From the NCBI RefSeq assembly GCF_001625305.1, contig NW_017802491.1, positions 2,128,250-2,192,249 on the forward strand: DNA of 64,000 bases, written 5' to 3'. The position numbers were made by a program, and so were the translations under genes. Below the pieces are notes generated by a model. It saw only the letters and a program-made list of their open reading frames with translations, was not told the DNA's origin and did no database searches. Each line of letters opens with the position of its first letter. The first letter of the stretch is position 1. Below, in pieces: positions 11,698 through 26,600 of this stretch. This DNA comes from Branchiostoma belcheri. Lineage: Eukaryota; Chordata; Leptocardii; Amphioxiformes; Branchiostomatidae.

Positions 11698-12023
11698 CGA
11701 GATTTACCACATTGTGGAGTATGTATGTAATTGTGTAATACCATCAATTATCATTTAAGACTTAATCAGATAAAAACATGGTTGTTCGTGTTGTTGCTAT
11801 GTTCATCACTGAATATGAAAATGTTGCAATATTTAAGTTTTTGCAATGATGAAAGTGTGTTTTTTTAGCTCTCCTATTGCTCGCTATAAGACTAGTAATG
11901 TATGAGAGCGCTACCAAACAAAACAGTATCTTAGAAATGGATTAGAGATTAGAACCTGGGTCTTTCTCACCTAATGCCTTTTAATTCCATTGTATAATTG
12001 GGAAGATGCTGGGCTATCACACC

Positions 12024-12029
12024 AATAAA
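12024..12029 (+). other. Poly(A) signal of the FAM181-like gene
   Basis: Canonical AATAAA, giving a 3'UTR of about 680 bases. Confidence 0.65.
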
Positions 12030-14617
12030 CACTGTACATCTGTATACATGAACCTTGCTTGATGCTTCAATGTAGCACCTTGTACCTGCAAGCTACGCTG
12101 GTTTCCAGGAAACTGATTAGCGCTGTCCTAAACAGATTTACACCTACGAGTCACACACGAAACAGACCAATATGTAAGAATATCCATGCTACTATTTGTG
12201 ACAGCATGATACCAAGCAGTGCTTTAAAAGTGAAAGTTCATCCCCACTGTTCGTTAACTCCCAAAATGGTGTTGATAATTAAGTTTTCCCTGACTTTATA
12301 TTTGCTCATTAACGTCCATATTGATACACTGCAGGGATAGCCTCCAGTAGCCTCAGGCTCAGCCTGTCTAAATCACACTCGTGGCGGCCCTATTAGGGCC
12401 AATCAGTGAGATCAGGAGAAAACTGCTGCAGTGCTGCTGATTATATTCTCTCTTTGCTGAAGCGAAGCTGATATTTTAGCAGTCAGTGGAAAAACTACTC
12501 ATAAAGGAAAGCAAGGATTAGGATGACTGAAAATGTTGGGAAAAACTATGAAATTTGAAAGAAAAAAAGACTGCAGAAAAAGGTTTTCACAAAATTGCAG
12601 AATGGCAAAATCTGCACCACCATTAACCTAAAAAAACTGTTTAAACCCCATTTCTAACCTTTATGCTGCCTCCCTTTCCACTGGTCTTCATTCTGACTTG
12701 TACTATCTAAGAAACTTTCAGATCAACCACATTAAGTTTTACTTCCTAACAACATATCATGTTGTACCATATCAAATTTCTTTTTATGGAAACACATTTA
12801 CACGTTGCTACAGGGGCCATTCCAACTGGATTTCATGGCTAGTGAGTGTTAGCTTCTATGGACTTTTCTATGCCAGGGTTTACTCCCTAGGATTTGTATC
12901 ATATTTCTATTCATATCAAGACACAGGGTACAGAAATCATCAACACTGAAATGTCTCAAAATTCAGGATCAACTTATTTCATTTCATAAATACACAAAAT
13001 ACATCATCATCAGACATAACAGCTCAATATGAACCAACTCTGAACATCAGACTGCAACTGTCATGGGATTGAAATATCCAAAATATTTACAAAACTGGTC
13101 CACTCATGCTGATAAAAGGTAATACTAAGCAGCTTCATACAACTGTGCTATAAGAGAAAATAGGGACTTCTCATTTCATAATCATTTTTTTTGATGATCA
13201 TTATGCCATTCTAAAATGGGCTGCCTTTTTACTCAAACATATCTTGGAATTCATCTCATAAAAATATGTAAAACCTGTAAATGCATTAATAATGTATGCT
13301 CTTAAAATGGCTGAAAATTTCACTGCAAAACACCGACCATACTCTATCACTAAGTCTCATGACAATGTTGGTGAATGATCACTGGGTGGTGGGAACATCG
13401 AAATGGGAACATTAGGAAATTAAAGAATAAATTTGTATAGTTTTCATTACATACAAATATTGTTTGAGACAAAATACAGTACCACAGTACAGAATCTTCT
13501 ATATGTACACATTTTCCTTTCAGGGCTAAGGCACTGATTTAGTACATCTATTTTAATTTGGTGTAATGAAGGCCTTTAACAGTGTTATTTCACATACATA
13601 GTGATTTTCTAGTTACACAACAAAGTGACTTTGACTGTGTCATTAAGAACTCAGTACATATCATTTTAATCTTGTCTTAATATATATATTCTTTAATTTG
13701 TCAGCATAAAAACCTTTCCCGTCTTTTCTTTCTTCAAAATTCAGACAGCAGAGGATGAAGTTTTCTTAACTTTTCTCCCTTTTTTTCTTTTCATCAGATT
13801 TAGTTTATTTCATATGGAGTCATCTATGAGAAATTTGTAACAATTCATTACTATGTGGTTTTCGATGCTTCAACCCTCTTTGTATTATTGTGTACGAAAT
13901 ACAGTGGTTACCAACATATCCTTCTGTCTTTTCCAGCAGTAGTTGCTAAGCACTTTATGCAGTCATTATGTACTTAAGAATAATATCTACACTAGCTTCA
14001 AACAGTAATAAAAAGCATGATCGAACCTTAAAGTATTTACAGCACTTTATACACACTGCGGTTAATCTCAACTTCATACATAGGACAAGATAATCTCTGC
14101 TTTTTGACATACATGCAGCTCTTGTACAACAAAAGAAACAATAAGTAGTCTAAAACAATGTTTGTAAATGCTGAGCCAGTGAACAGTTAAAACTGTTTAA
14201 ACATACATGCATCTTTGTGGTGAATGACATGTACATTATGGTAACCTTTAAGCTAAAAACATTTGGGCTAAGAAATATCTGACTTATTCTCTTTTTACAG
14301 AGGTAACCACATGTACATATGGCAATGGAATGTTGAACATGAAAATGATTGCAAGCTGACCTTTGCCAACTAAGGAGAACACTTAGTATTAGAAACAAGA
14401 TAGTGATCATATCAAAACTGTCTGCTGATTTATTCTCATGAGTCTGAACACTGATGTCTACCACTAACTACAGAAAGGATTCATCCTTTGACATTGTTTG
14501 TGGTATTGTCATATTGAGTAGCACTATCACATTGTGGTCTGCATTGTTACAATTGTGCTGCTGTTATCTATGTCTAATTTGCTTACAGTCACAGAAGAAC
14601 CATAATCTCAGTCTCAA
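12030..14617. other. Convergent 3' region between FAM181-like and Fringe
   Basis: AT-rich non-coding sequence. The part nearest 14617 is the 3'UTR of Fringe on the minus strand. The rest is short intergenic DNA. A 15-base palindrome (GGCCCTATTAGGGCC) sits near 12387. No gene is seen. Confidence 0.5.
14429..14434 (-). other. First candidate poly(A) signal of Fringe
   Basis: AATAAA on the minus strand, about 184 bases after the Fringe stop. A second AATAAA on that strand is at 13804-13809, so alternative 3' ends are possible. Confidence 0.4.
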
Positions 14618-17600
14618 CTATCTTCTTCTCCTCACGTGACCTTTACACAGGTCTACATACGGGTACAGCAGGCAGTGCAGAGACTTAAACCTGCAAAACA
14701 GACAGATAGAAAGAAAAATCATGAATTGAGAACAACTGGACTTGTGGTATTTTTACCCCAAAGTTGCAAGCCACACACCAGTTGTAATTTCATTTCCACC
14801 CTTAGCTATTTTGAGGAAATTTACTGCAAGACACCGGAATACAAGGATATTATATCAAAGCTTAAAAGGATATTATATCAAAGCTCAGGCAGAAGACCCT
14901 ACAGGTATATCATGTAATCCTTAGTCTCTTGACCTACATGTGTACATGTAAGGATTACTTGATGTGCCTGACAGACACACATGACTGCTAACACAGGTCT
15001 GATGGTTCATCCCCTTAGAGAATCATCACAGCACAGACACAATTGTCCTGCCAATCCTTCTCATGATGTGTATTGCTTTCATCTACAAATCTTTTGATGG
15101 AGGGACAGTTTGGAAGTACGAAGGTTTACCTTGTCGGATCATCACTTTCACTGAATACCTCATCAAGGCCAATTATATTTCTGGCACTTCCGCGGTACGG
15201 AGTCAGCCCATAGCTCAGGGACACCTGGGAAAAACAAGAATATTCACCACTCACAGAAAGAACAATACAATAACATCAGGCAGACCTGACAATAACATCC
15301 GGCAGCGTCACAATCAGTCTAACAATCTGTTTTTTGTCACATTATTGCTCGACTAGATACAAGAGCCTGATTAGTAACTCAACTCACAGGTTTATTTCTT
15401 GATTGACTGATTGTATCTGTATAGGTACAGCCGGTATAACCGCCCTTCAGTGTAACACACCAGCTTCGCAGACACGTGGCATGGCGGCAGCTGGTGTGTT
15501 ACACTGAACGACTTCTTATACCTAACCCTTGAACATTTAACTCTAAACATTGTTTAAAGCTATCTAATGATAAAGCACCTACTGTACATGTATGTGGTGA
15601 CAGCAAATTCTGCTTTGCCATAGTTCTAGGAAAGAATGAGTTTTTGAACACCTCAATCCTTGGTTCATAACTCTGGTGCTTGAAAGGCATGGCTATTTCT
15701 TGTCCTTTTCTGAGCTAGTATTAGGCACTCAGTAGATAGATAGGATGGTACCTGATGAGGAAGTTCTTCCTTCTTGATAAACTTGAGCCACTCCAGGTGA
15801 GAGTGGAACTGTTGGATCTGCACCAGTTTGACCCTTAGTAACCTCTCTATGATGAAGCCCAGTGTACAGTCATCAGGGAGTCGTATTCTCTCACAGGAAC
15901 TCATGAATTTCCCGCCACTGAAGGACAGGAAGGAACAGATGCATTAGCCTTTAATACAAGAAGTTATTCTTGTAATGTAGTCTTTTCAGAGTGCGGGATT
16001 TCATGTTTCAATAGAAGAAATCCACAATTGCTAGTCTATACAAATGTAGCAAACTGAATGTACTACTGTGACTATTTCCATACATTTTCCTAAACTCACC
16101 TTGCATATGGAATCATTTTTAAGGCCAACCCTTTGCTGATGCAGAAGCCTGCACCCCCAGTGGCAAACCAGAAGTTCACTTTCTGCAAGTACAAACAAGT
16201 ATATACTTAGTTACTACCCATATCAATGGCTATCATACACAATGTACAAGATGTATGTACATCTAGATATCAATTTCACAGATATTACTGTAACAGCTAT
16301 GCATAAATGTTTTACAACAAACACTCCTTTTTGCTAATACCCGGTAATTGGTTACAGTTCTGAATGATTTCTTGATTAGCAGCACAGAAACCAATAGCCC
16401 AATCCACTTGACACTGACTATAAAGATACAAAGTACTGACCTGCATGTTTTCATGCCTATCAAAAGTCTCCATAGGGTGGTTAATACTGGGTCTGCCCAG
16501 ATAGATGTCGTCTGTGTGCTTGTACTGGTTCAGCAGTTTCACCAGCTCATGCACGTTCAGGTAGTTATCATCGTCCACATGACAGAACCACCTGCAATAT
16601 TCAACACAGTCACCGTGAGGAGCTGCATTTAAGTAGACTACATTATTTTCTTGTACATAAAGAGTGATGTTTCAAGGACAACATTATCTAAATACCAGAT
16701 ACTTGTAACATTTATCACCAGAGTGACTGATGACTAGAAAAATTGAATCACTATGATTATCAATATCTTCCTTGCCAGCTATTGTTGGCGTTCTGTAGCA
16801 TACTTCAGGCAGATTTGTGACGAGACCTTTGTTGCAATACTGGCTTCAGTAGACAGGGGTCCTCCCTGCAACTCATGTCATGTCTCCTCTTACTTCAAGG
16901 TTCACCTCTGTGATCATGTAATTAAAGTCCACTTCAAACTGAAATGATCATCTTTAGCTGTTTTGTACCAAAGATCCTCATCATTATCATTGTTAGGTTT
17001 GTATAATTGCTTGCAACTGGTCCTCTGCACAGGTTGATGGAAGGCGTGTTAAGAAATGTAGACACACTACAGTATTTCTCTGTGTACCAGTCACTAGGTG
17101 TGGGAAACGAACACCAGAACAGTACTACATGACTAGTCAGTCCCCTTCACCTCACAAGTCGTGGGCCCGCGGCACATTTGGGAAAGACTGGACAACCACC
17201 ACTGCTCTGCCTCACAATTCACCATATAAATTCTTGGAATCTCAACAATGGTCAAGTTCAACTGGGCACTTCAGACGTAAAAGGCCATGAGAATGCTGCC
17301 CTGGGCAGGGGCTGTTTTGTTCTCCTTGTTTAGGAAGTGTTCTGTGGGCTGAGTAGACGACATGTCAGATGTCTAGAGGATAAGGATGTGCTGATATGAC
17401 GAGGTATACTCATTAGGGCTGGGAGCTAATCAGATATGAGAAACAAAGCGCAGGGGGGATTTGTGAGAATGCCAGACGGCATTGACTGACAGTTGCTGGG
17501 GATGTGCTTTTAAGGAAATGGGTATGTTTAACTGAAGCACGGGGAGCTGTAGTATAACCATGTTTATCTAGATTTAATGTAAGCAAACTCTGGTATCATT

Positions 17601-20600
17601 CTTCAAATGTTCAGCTTGTTGGCCAAATAATAAATGATAAAAGAGCTTTTTCAGAAAAGAAACAAATTACAATGTATATGACATGTCTGTTAAAAACCTG
17701 GATTAATATATGAAATAATCTAATATGTCAAAAACAGTTGCTGCATCATACGGACATACATGCATTTGTAATTGGCTGCAGACATTTGTGTCAGTCTGCA
17801 AGATCTCCATGGAGTATGGGATTGAGTTCCCATGAGCCTACTTCACCCTCCCATCCTATTTTCCACAAGGCTTGCAGTATGGAATGTACCTAGCATGACT
17901 GGCTAAACGGTCATGCTTACCTAAGGGCCATGCTAGGACTACTGCCACTGTGGTATGAGCTGTGAGAACATCCCCAGATCAAACCTTTCATCCAGATAGG
18001 ATCACCTCCCAATAACATATAATAACAGCCTCGTCAGGCTTCACCTGGACTGTTTACATTGGACTACAAGATGATGAACTGGCCTTACGCAGGACTTAGA
18101 TGCTTGAGTGCACACTGGTTGATTTCGCTACGACAACAATGCACATCTTAAAAGATTTGTCCCGATCTTAAAACAATTTTTCTAAAAAGAGTGACAGGAG
18201 ATTAGGCAACAGTCATCTCATTTTCTTTGGCATGTTTATCCCTCAGGACCTTTTCAAGCTACATGTACTTACAGTTTTAATAATTTCACTACAACTTTGT
18301 TATCATCTTCTAAGTTGCATATTTTTTCAGATCAACCAGATGACTTTCTCACTACATTAGCACTTGAGATCGCTCCTTCAAACTCCTGTACCATAAAGTG
18401 CCAGTCTTGTTAGACCCTTCTTCATGTTTGATAATTTTTTAGAAACATGCCAATGTTCACAGCCGCCGAAACATCTCAATTTCATGCCTGATTGGTTATA
18501 GTAGAATGTGCAATGAGATTTCAAGCCCTGTAACACTTTTCACTCACTGTCTGCATTCTGTTGTATTTTTTCTTTCCATGTTAAGGATTATGACTCTAGA
18601 AGTTGTCCCTTTCTGGGTTCTCTTGTGGCACCAGTCGTGTAACGGATACATGGCGACAAGTGGCACTGAATACGAAACAGGATACGGTGGCTGCCGTGGT
18701 GCCTGCCAAGTATGCACGCACATGCCAGCCAAGCAACAAATGACCAACAGTTTGTTTGCCAAAGATTTCCCATGAAGGTTTCTCCTGACAACTTGTCCAT
18801 CAAATTCTCTGCATTTCTTTCAGGAACATGATACAAATCTGCCAAAGGTGCCGCATACACGGGTCAGCTGCAGTGTGAAGATCTTTACCAACATTCATAT
18901 CAGTGACGTCTGACTTCCTTGTGACCAGTTTGAAGCTCTGTTTAAAGTTCAATCAATCTCTTCAACTAGACAAAGGGATGTCTGTGTCCATAGGCAATGA
19001 TGGGAAGAAACTGTGCTTGACGTTTGATTGGTTGACATTGCCATGGCAACAGGGTGCCACCACAGGCATTCACCCCAATGACTTCATCCATGAAGTGAAT
19101 GGGCAGAACATGGATGTTTGGGCACCATGGAGTGAATCATAGACCGCTCGCTGGTACAACAAGGGGTCTTCATTTTCCAGCTTGGTGTCATTCCAAGTCT
19201 TTGAAGCTATTTCTACAATGTGAAGTTACTTCCTGTTACGTTTATCAAGTAAAAAACTGCATACATCTAGCCAACTTGATCTTTCAAAGATTCAAAAGCC
19301 CATGAACAGAAGTTTACACCAAGCTAACATGTAGAGTTGGGTAAAGGCTAAGATTCTGACAGTACTGAAAGGGCATACAACTGGTACATGTAACAGTAGT
19401 GTCACAGAATAGCAGGGAACATCAGCTGACCTTTTGTCTTGTTGCAGGAACATGTCATACTCCACAGCCATCTTACAGCACAGGGCCTGTCTGGAACACA
19501 AGAGGCAATTGTCAGAAACAAGGGTATCATGCAGACATACACATAAACAGATATGCTAGTTAGTAGTGATGGAAAGAAAGGTCATTTTATTTAAAAGCTT
19601 TCCATAAGAAGAAAAGATTGCAGTAAGACTTAAGCTGAGTCACAGTCAGGAACTGCACAGTTCATGACCCGACACTAGTTTCCAGGACTCTCCTCACAAT
19701 GGACCTGTTGAAACACCTTTGTCACACCTCTGTCATGCAGCATTGTTGGCACGGCCGCCCCTGTCATTTCTCTCTTATGACATCATCCCACTGGGCTTAC
19801 AGTAAAGACTATGTCTGCCAACGCTTCAGACAGAGACTTTAGACAGGTTTTAAACTAAAGCTTGTTATAGTTCCCAAATTGTTGCAGAATACTTTCTGTG
19901 TAGGTGGGAAGATTATATGATATGAAAAGATCAAGGTTATTCTAGCTACCTAACCCATAATTTCCATTTGATTATGATGTATCATGTAGACTTTGGGCAC
20001 TTTACCTGTAACTTGATGTCATCCCTGGTACAATGATGTGATATTCACACGTACATCCCAGGACTCATCTCTACCAGTGCGTCATGGTTAAAATCACCAG
20101 ACGTTTAAACCAAAGCTTATAATAGTTCCCAAATTGCTGATTTCTGTGTAGGTGGGAAGATTTCATGACTACGTAGCCCGTAATGATCCCTTTGATCCCT
20201 ACGTGGCATTCACACATATATCTCAGGATTCTGCTCCCCTTCACGGTTAAACCGCCAGAAGTGCTAGCAAGCGTGAGAACATACCAAAGTGGTCAGGCTA
20301 GACAAACATGCAACATTAGGGTAGGAACAGGAAATACCTGAACTTGTAAACACTGTGCGATAACCGTTCACCAACCTAGTCTCAACATGCCATAAATCAT
20401 TCCTTATTACCTCAAGAATACTACAGACTCTACGAACCTTAAACGTTTGCCGTCTCATATTTCATCTAAGAATATGACGGCTTTAGCTCACCGTTTTTTC
20501 TTGTATAATAATCTACGTAGTAACGTACATCCAAGCTAGATCTACATTCCTACAAGCCAGAAAAAAAAAATCTCAATGGTCTTCTGTTTTCTAGCAAAAT

Positions 20601-23600
20601 ATTTTTGCAGTTATTATGAGGAATTTCTTAATTAACACAACAAAGTTAAGCTTGCTTGACATCGTACTCAATGAGTTTTCTACTACAGTAACCTGCTCTC
20701 TGACATGGTTAATCCTCCAATTTCTTCAGCGTTGAAAAGAAAGCATTAGAGTAACTAAAAAAAACAATATTCCGAGTAATCATACCAAGTGCCTCCCCCA
20801 TAACAATTCTCCCAAATTAATGCAACATTCTAATCAAAGAGGAATTTGATTCTACTGAAAGTATGAGAAATATTCACTTTGTCTCCCCTCCACAATGACC
20901 TAGGGAACCTTTCAGTGTGACCTCCAAGTGTTTTCTGTCAGAACAATTTGTTATGGGGTGTTTCCTCTGTGCAGCTATCAAAAGAAAAGGAGAAGTGGGG
21001 GCAACAACACTGTTTTACTTTTTAATGAGCACTGACTGTCTGTCATAACAGATTCTTTTAAATTAGTATTTGAGATATTGCTAGATCTTTGATAACTTGG
21101 ACCTTACTAGTATTTCACCACAATATTACTGGCTATTGAGTCCTTATCATGATCCTGAATGGAATTGCAGATGTACTGTTATACCATCATCATCATCATG
21201 CTTTAGCTTTAACGTGATAATACATATTTTAATGTTTTCTCAATTTCTTTCATGTATGTGTAACCAGCCATCATCACAAAAAGTCTGCAATAGTATGTAA
21301 CAATGTTGTTTGGAATGACAACCCCTGTCCCATTTACAGCCTGCCCCTGTTCCTGCACACATTGATAAGTGCATGACCAGATTACCCCCTAATCATGCCC
21401 TCCCAAACAATATCTGCACATCTGGTTTGGTGGGAGGGGAACACCTGCAAACAAATCACCTCCCATTCTGCCCTGCACCCCTGGAGAACTCCCAGGAACA
21501 AGGACAGACAAAGGTGGGAAATTATACCCTGATGACTGAGGTGACTGCACCTTCATTGCCAGTAATTTGCATAACCAGTGAGAGAGGTTGTAGCAGACTG
21601 TAAAATGTTATGAAAAGTGGATGGGGCCTTGTAGCTACAATTTTCAGGTTTGAAACACCTACACAACACAGCTGAGAGATATTGGCCATCTCAACAAGAG
21701 GTGCATTTTTTTAATGTACTGGGTAGCTACTTGTAGTAAGCTACTTGTTGATAAACTAAATACTTTTGCATTGTCCAGGACAAAACTGACCAGTAATGCA
21801 CAACTGACCCCTTTGGCCCTTGGAATCCGTGATCCATCAATTACTGACCATCCACCTATTTCAAACAACATACCTTGTTATCTACATCAAAATTACACTG
21901 ACCCTGGTCAAGTCAATGTCACCTTCATGCTCTCACGGTTGTCAATCACCAACTTCCAATTTTCCCCATGGTCTAATCAATTTGTTACACCCCCCTGCTG
22001 CTATGGCAGACAACAGGTCCAGGTCAGAGGGCAAATGCTGTCTATTGTACCACTTGCCGTGTCCATTCAAAACTTCTGGGACGAAAATGTAACTTTTTCG
22101 TACAAAAAATAATACACTTTTACATTTTATAGAATTTCTGTGGTATACAACAAGGACAGCAACTGATTTCCTTTAAAAATTCAAAAACTGAGCATCACAC
22201 AGCTGCAGTTCCCAAGATGAACCACAGGTGGCTAAAATTCAGGTGTGATGAACATCTACAGGTCAGGATGATTTTTTGCTCCTAATGTTACTGAAATACC
22301 AGAAGAAAATGACAAACTGATTCATGCCAGAATGGGTCTAGGGCTGTCTCTGAAAAGCAAACAGACACACGAAGCTGCCATCTCCACAGAGTTTGACATT
22401 GTAGGAGATTGAACAATAACAAAAGTCCTCACAGGGGACACCACAACAGATTAAACCGCACAGTTGAGAACTTCAGACAGGAAATATTGCACCATTACAT
22501 GCTGAAAGACTTTAAACAGGCACCAACAGACCTCCCAGCTGGTAACAATAAAACATTACTTCAGAACAAGGGAATACATGATATCACATTCTTAAATCAT
22601 AAAGTTCCACATGAATGGAAATGAACTGATAAATTGTTTTTTTGGAATTACAGGAACTTGCTGGAGCCGGAAGGTATTTGTATGCATAACAGACTCAGTG
22701 TAATACCAATGCTGGAGTTGTTTTGTCTAAAATATTGAATGTTGATGTAAGTGGAAACCAGTTGCAATTTCACCCACTAACAAAAAATGTTTCAGTTCCG
22801 CATGATACAATAATGTAGATTAAACACAGTTGACTTGCTGATCATATTTTGTTTCTCGAAGAGAATACTAACAGATGCAATTGTTTTTGTTACATTCAAG
22901 GGCATTGACTGAGGATTGATTTCCCAAGGGATGATGGGAAACATTCTTACAAACTGCCTTTTCATCTGCCAAAATTTGTGTTCTATCAGAGGATTAAAGT
23001 GTTTCAAATGTGTTTCCCTTTAAAGTGTGAGTCCTACAATCTCTCTACAGCAGAAATCTTGTAAGTTCCGTCCCTCTCTGACCTAATAACCTGAGGGGGA
23101 GGCAGCCACACTCCAAACCTCCCTCCTTCTCCCTCTGGGTTTGCTGGAAGCCACTAAACACACCAGCCTGGGCCCAAGAGGCAGGAAGGTTGAGCCAGGC
23201 ATGTAACCACCCAGTAACCTGGGCAGATTTGTGAGATGGCAGTTGCTGCCAGTGCTCAGCTACTTGTCAGGAAGATTGGACACACTGATGCAGGTGCATT
23301 CACTCCTTACAAAGAGGAATGGTATGTGTAGTCCAGATACGGAGGTGACTGGATGTTATAACAGTAGAAAAAGTGATGGAAAATGTTCCCAGCCCCAATG
23401 ACATTTTCTACTTCACCAATGATTAAGGTATCAATACTTTTTGTTTCACAGATTCATCTCATTATAACTCACATACTTAGCAGCGGCTTAATTCCCTGTG
23501 AGCCTGCTTGAAAATTTAGCCATTGTCTACAATCTAATCCATTAATTTGGATTAGACTGTACCTAATTAAGCATGGTATGAAATCCCTTTCATATTAATG

Positions 23601-26600
23601 AAGTGTTTGATCACTTCTGTTATCTTATCTGATTTCCCATACTTTTGGAAGATGGACGAGTTCATCTGACAGATCCCCCTGGGGTGTGGTGACATCTTCT
23701 TCCCAGGATGTCACTCAGAGTGACAGAAAAACTGCTGTGGACAATGAAAACTTTCAAACCATAGAAGTCTACTGGTGTTTTTGGTAGAATCATGTTCACA
23801 TACTTGTTTCCAGTATGTTACAAGTATCATACAAATACTGTCAAGGTTAAAGGTCTAAATCCCACTAGAAATGTTTGTAATGGTCCTCGCAAAGCCAAAA
23901 GGAAACCATACCTTTTGACTGCTCTTCTTATTTTCATGGACAGTTAAAGTTATCCATGGTAGTTCTTGATTCACCACATCTACACAACAGGATCTTCCAA
24001 AATGAGAAATCTGCTTCAAGTCAGCTGCTTGGGTGCTGTACATGTGTTAGTACATGTGGAAGATGGTTCTTACCTCATGTGAGAGCTGGAACAGTTGGTG
24101 TTGATCAGGTGGTCACCTGTAAGACATAGAGGAAACATCTTATTTACAGTAAGATCAAGTGTGACCTTCATCAACACACCAACATACATGGTACTGAAAG
24201 GATACTTCACTGCACTGTTTTCTCTTGTCTTATACAACATTTATCAAGTGAAAAGGAGACACAGAACAATAAATCTTACACAACGTGGCAACAAATATTC
24301 CTGGTTAAGATGTTGACAACATGTCTACATTGATCCAGGGAACAGTTATGGTATCACACATATATGGAATGCCCTGCAAGTAAACATACTTGGCTACAAT
24401 TGTTGAACAGAACGGGGAATACAATGTAGGTAGGTAGGTGGACCAAAAACTATTTTGGGCATATTCCATTGTCTTGTATTGGCCTTTGATTATAAGATAC
24501 TGCATTAGTTGTATCTCAAAACCCTTGCTTACAGTTGCTAGCATGTTGCAATCTTTGAGACCCAAATTACTCAGCAGTACAACCCCATAAGAAAAGAAGC
24601 AACGCTGCATGAGTTATTTTTTTCAAAGTGCACTTTCAACTACAATATTTCTGAACCTAATGGGTTTTGTATAGCTCTCAACATTGAATTAGTTTATTTT
24701 TGGATCACATATCATATAAGTTCTGTCAAATCGATAGAAAATCAATATGTGCTGTTACAAGGGCTACAAAGTCTGCTTACAACTTGCCCAAATCCTGTTG
24801 CTCCCTTGACCTCTCTATTATTTCAACAGCATGCCCTTGACATGTAGAAAGCTCTACAGTTCTTCACATGTTTCAGGATAGAGTTGTCCGTCACAATTGC
24901 AGACTATATTGGTGGTGTCAAGAGACTCTGAAGTACTCATTGAAATAAGTTTCACCTCCAACCCGACCACTTTTATTTCCTCCAACTCAGAGTCCTTTTT
25001 AACACGTCAACAGTCCCTTGACTTGACATATGCCACTTTTAAACCTAATCAGACAGAACAGATAATTATAATAAAATGCTGGTATCCTTGCACATTTCTT
25101 CCAACTAGGAAAGGAATGATAATCTGTTAATTTCCGTCATGCTGAAATTTCTTAAAATTTTGAGGGAGAGTGGCCTTCATGTTTTCTGTACAGACTTTCG
25201 CATGACGAAACAGCACGGTGTGTAATAGGAGCTCACCTATGAAGTACCTGCTTAAATAAACTTACAGTCATCCCCCTGGTAGAACCAAAACGGCGCAGAT
25301 CGAGTTTCTGTAGTTGAAAGGGCAGGAGTCACCCCTATGCAAACCACGGTAAATGGATCCTTTTCTGTGCAACACAAATATGATGTCCAAACCTCTACCA
25401 ACAACCTAAATAAACTTCTTCTAAAGGCCCCTACATTAAGTCTTGTTTATTCAAGGGTAAGATCCCAAGCTTGCCACTACAGGGAGCCTTTATCAGTACT
25501 ACAACAACTCCAGATTGTTACCTGCACAGGCAGATAAGATTTCTACTGGATACACAGGGCCGTTTATGTCAGCCTCATACAAGTGCTTTGATATCTTGCA
25601 AAATCCTGTGGGACATTCAGTACACCTGTAAATCTTTTGTTGATAGAATCACCAGATGCCAACTTCAAGTTGATAACAAGATTTTATTTGTACTTTCCTT
25701 ACAACCTTGGGTGGGAAAATTTTCAGTGAAAATACACATAAAGGTGGGTAGAGCGGTCTCAGGAAATCCTGAACTTGAGATTGCATCTGTTGTCGGATCC
25801 TTTGAGGACAAAATGGGTATCAGACCTGATAAGAATGGATATAGCCCTGGCTGCTTTACTCAGATCTAACAATGATGTACAAAGCCTCTTTTTGCAAGGA
25901 TCAATGTGCCTAGTCCTAATGTCAGACAGGGCATTCACCTATCAAAAGTTACCAGGTAACCTGTACAAATGTTTTTCCGTAATTGTACAGTTGCATCTTA
26001 TTTGAAGAGTTATCATTAGTGAATTTTGACATTCTGTAAAATTTCTTGAAAATCAAGTTGAAAGTTAAAGAAAGGAGCTGTGTCTAGATGTGAAGAATGA
26101 TCCAGAATGTGAGATTCATTGTTTAACACAATAGTACCATAAACCAGGTAATGGTAGAGAATTGCCCACGCCAGGTGCAAAGGATGTGTGTTATTACACA
26201 AAAGGTACTTTACAGTAAGCAGGATGTCTGCCAGTGGGGACAGATATCAAATACAGGGTCTATTTGGGTCATGGGAAAAAACAACATGTGTCCTTTTTGA
26301 AGTGGGGCATAGCTTTCAGAAGGGGACTTGAAAACCATAATCCCAAGTGATATCATTTGTGGTCCATCAGCATGTGTCATCCTGCCAACCTTTATGTAAG
26401 GTATGAATGCCAGACAACAAATATCATCAATATTTGATTGCTCTCTTGTAAAAAGTACCAGCACTTGTGATCTAGTTGTCACCTTTGTGATACTGATCCA
26501 TCTTTCACTGCCTTTATAAGACAATTGGTTTCCTTCCACTACTTTGCACTATTGTAGAAATCATATCTATCTTTGCCTCACTGTCTATTGTAGACATCCC

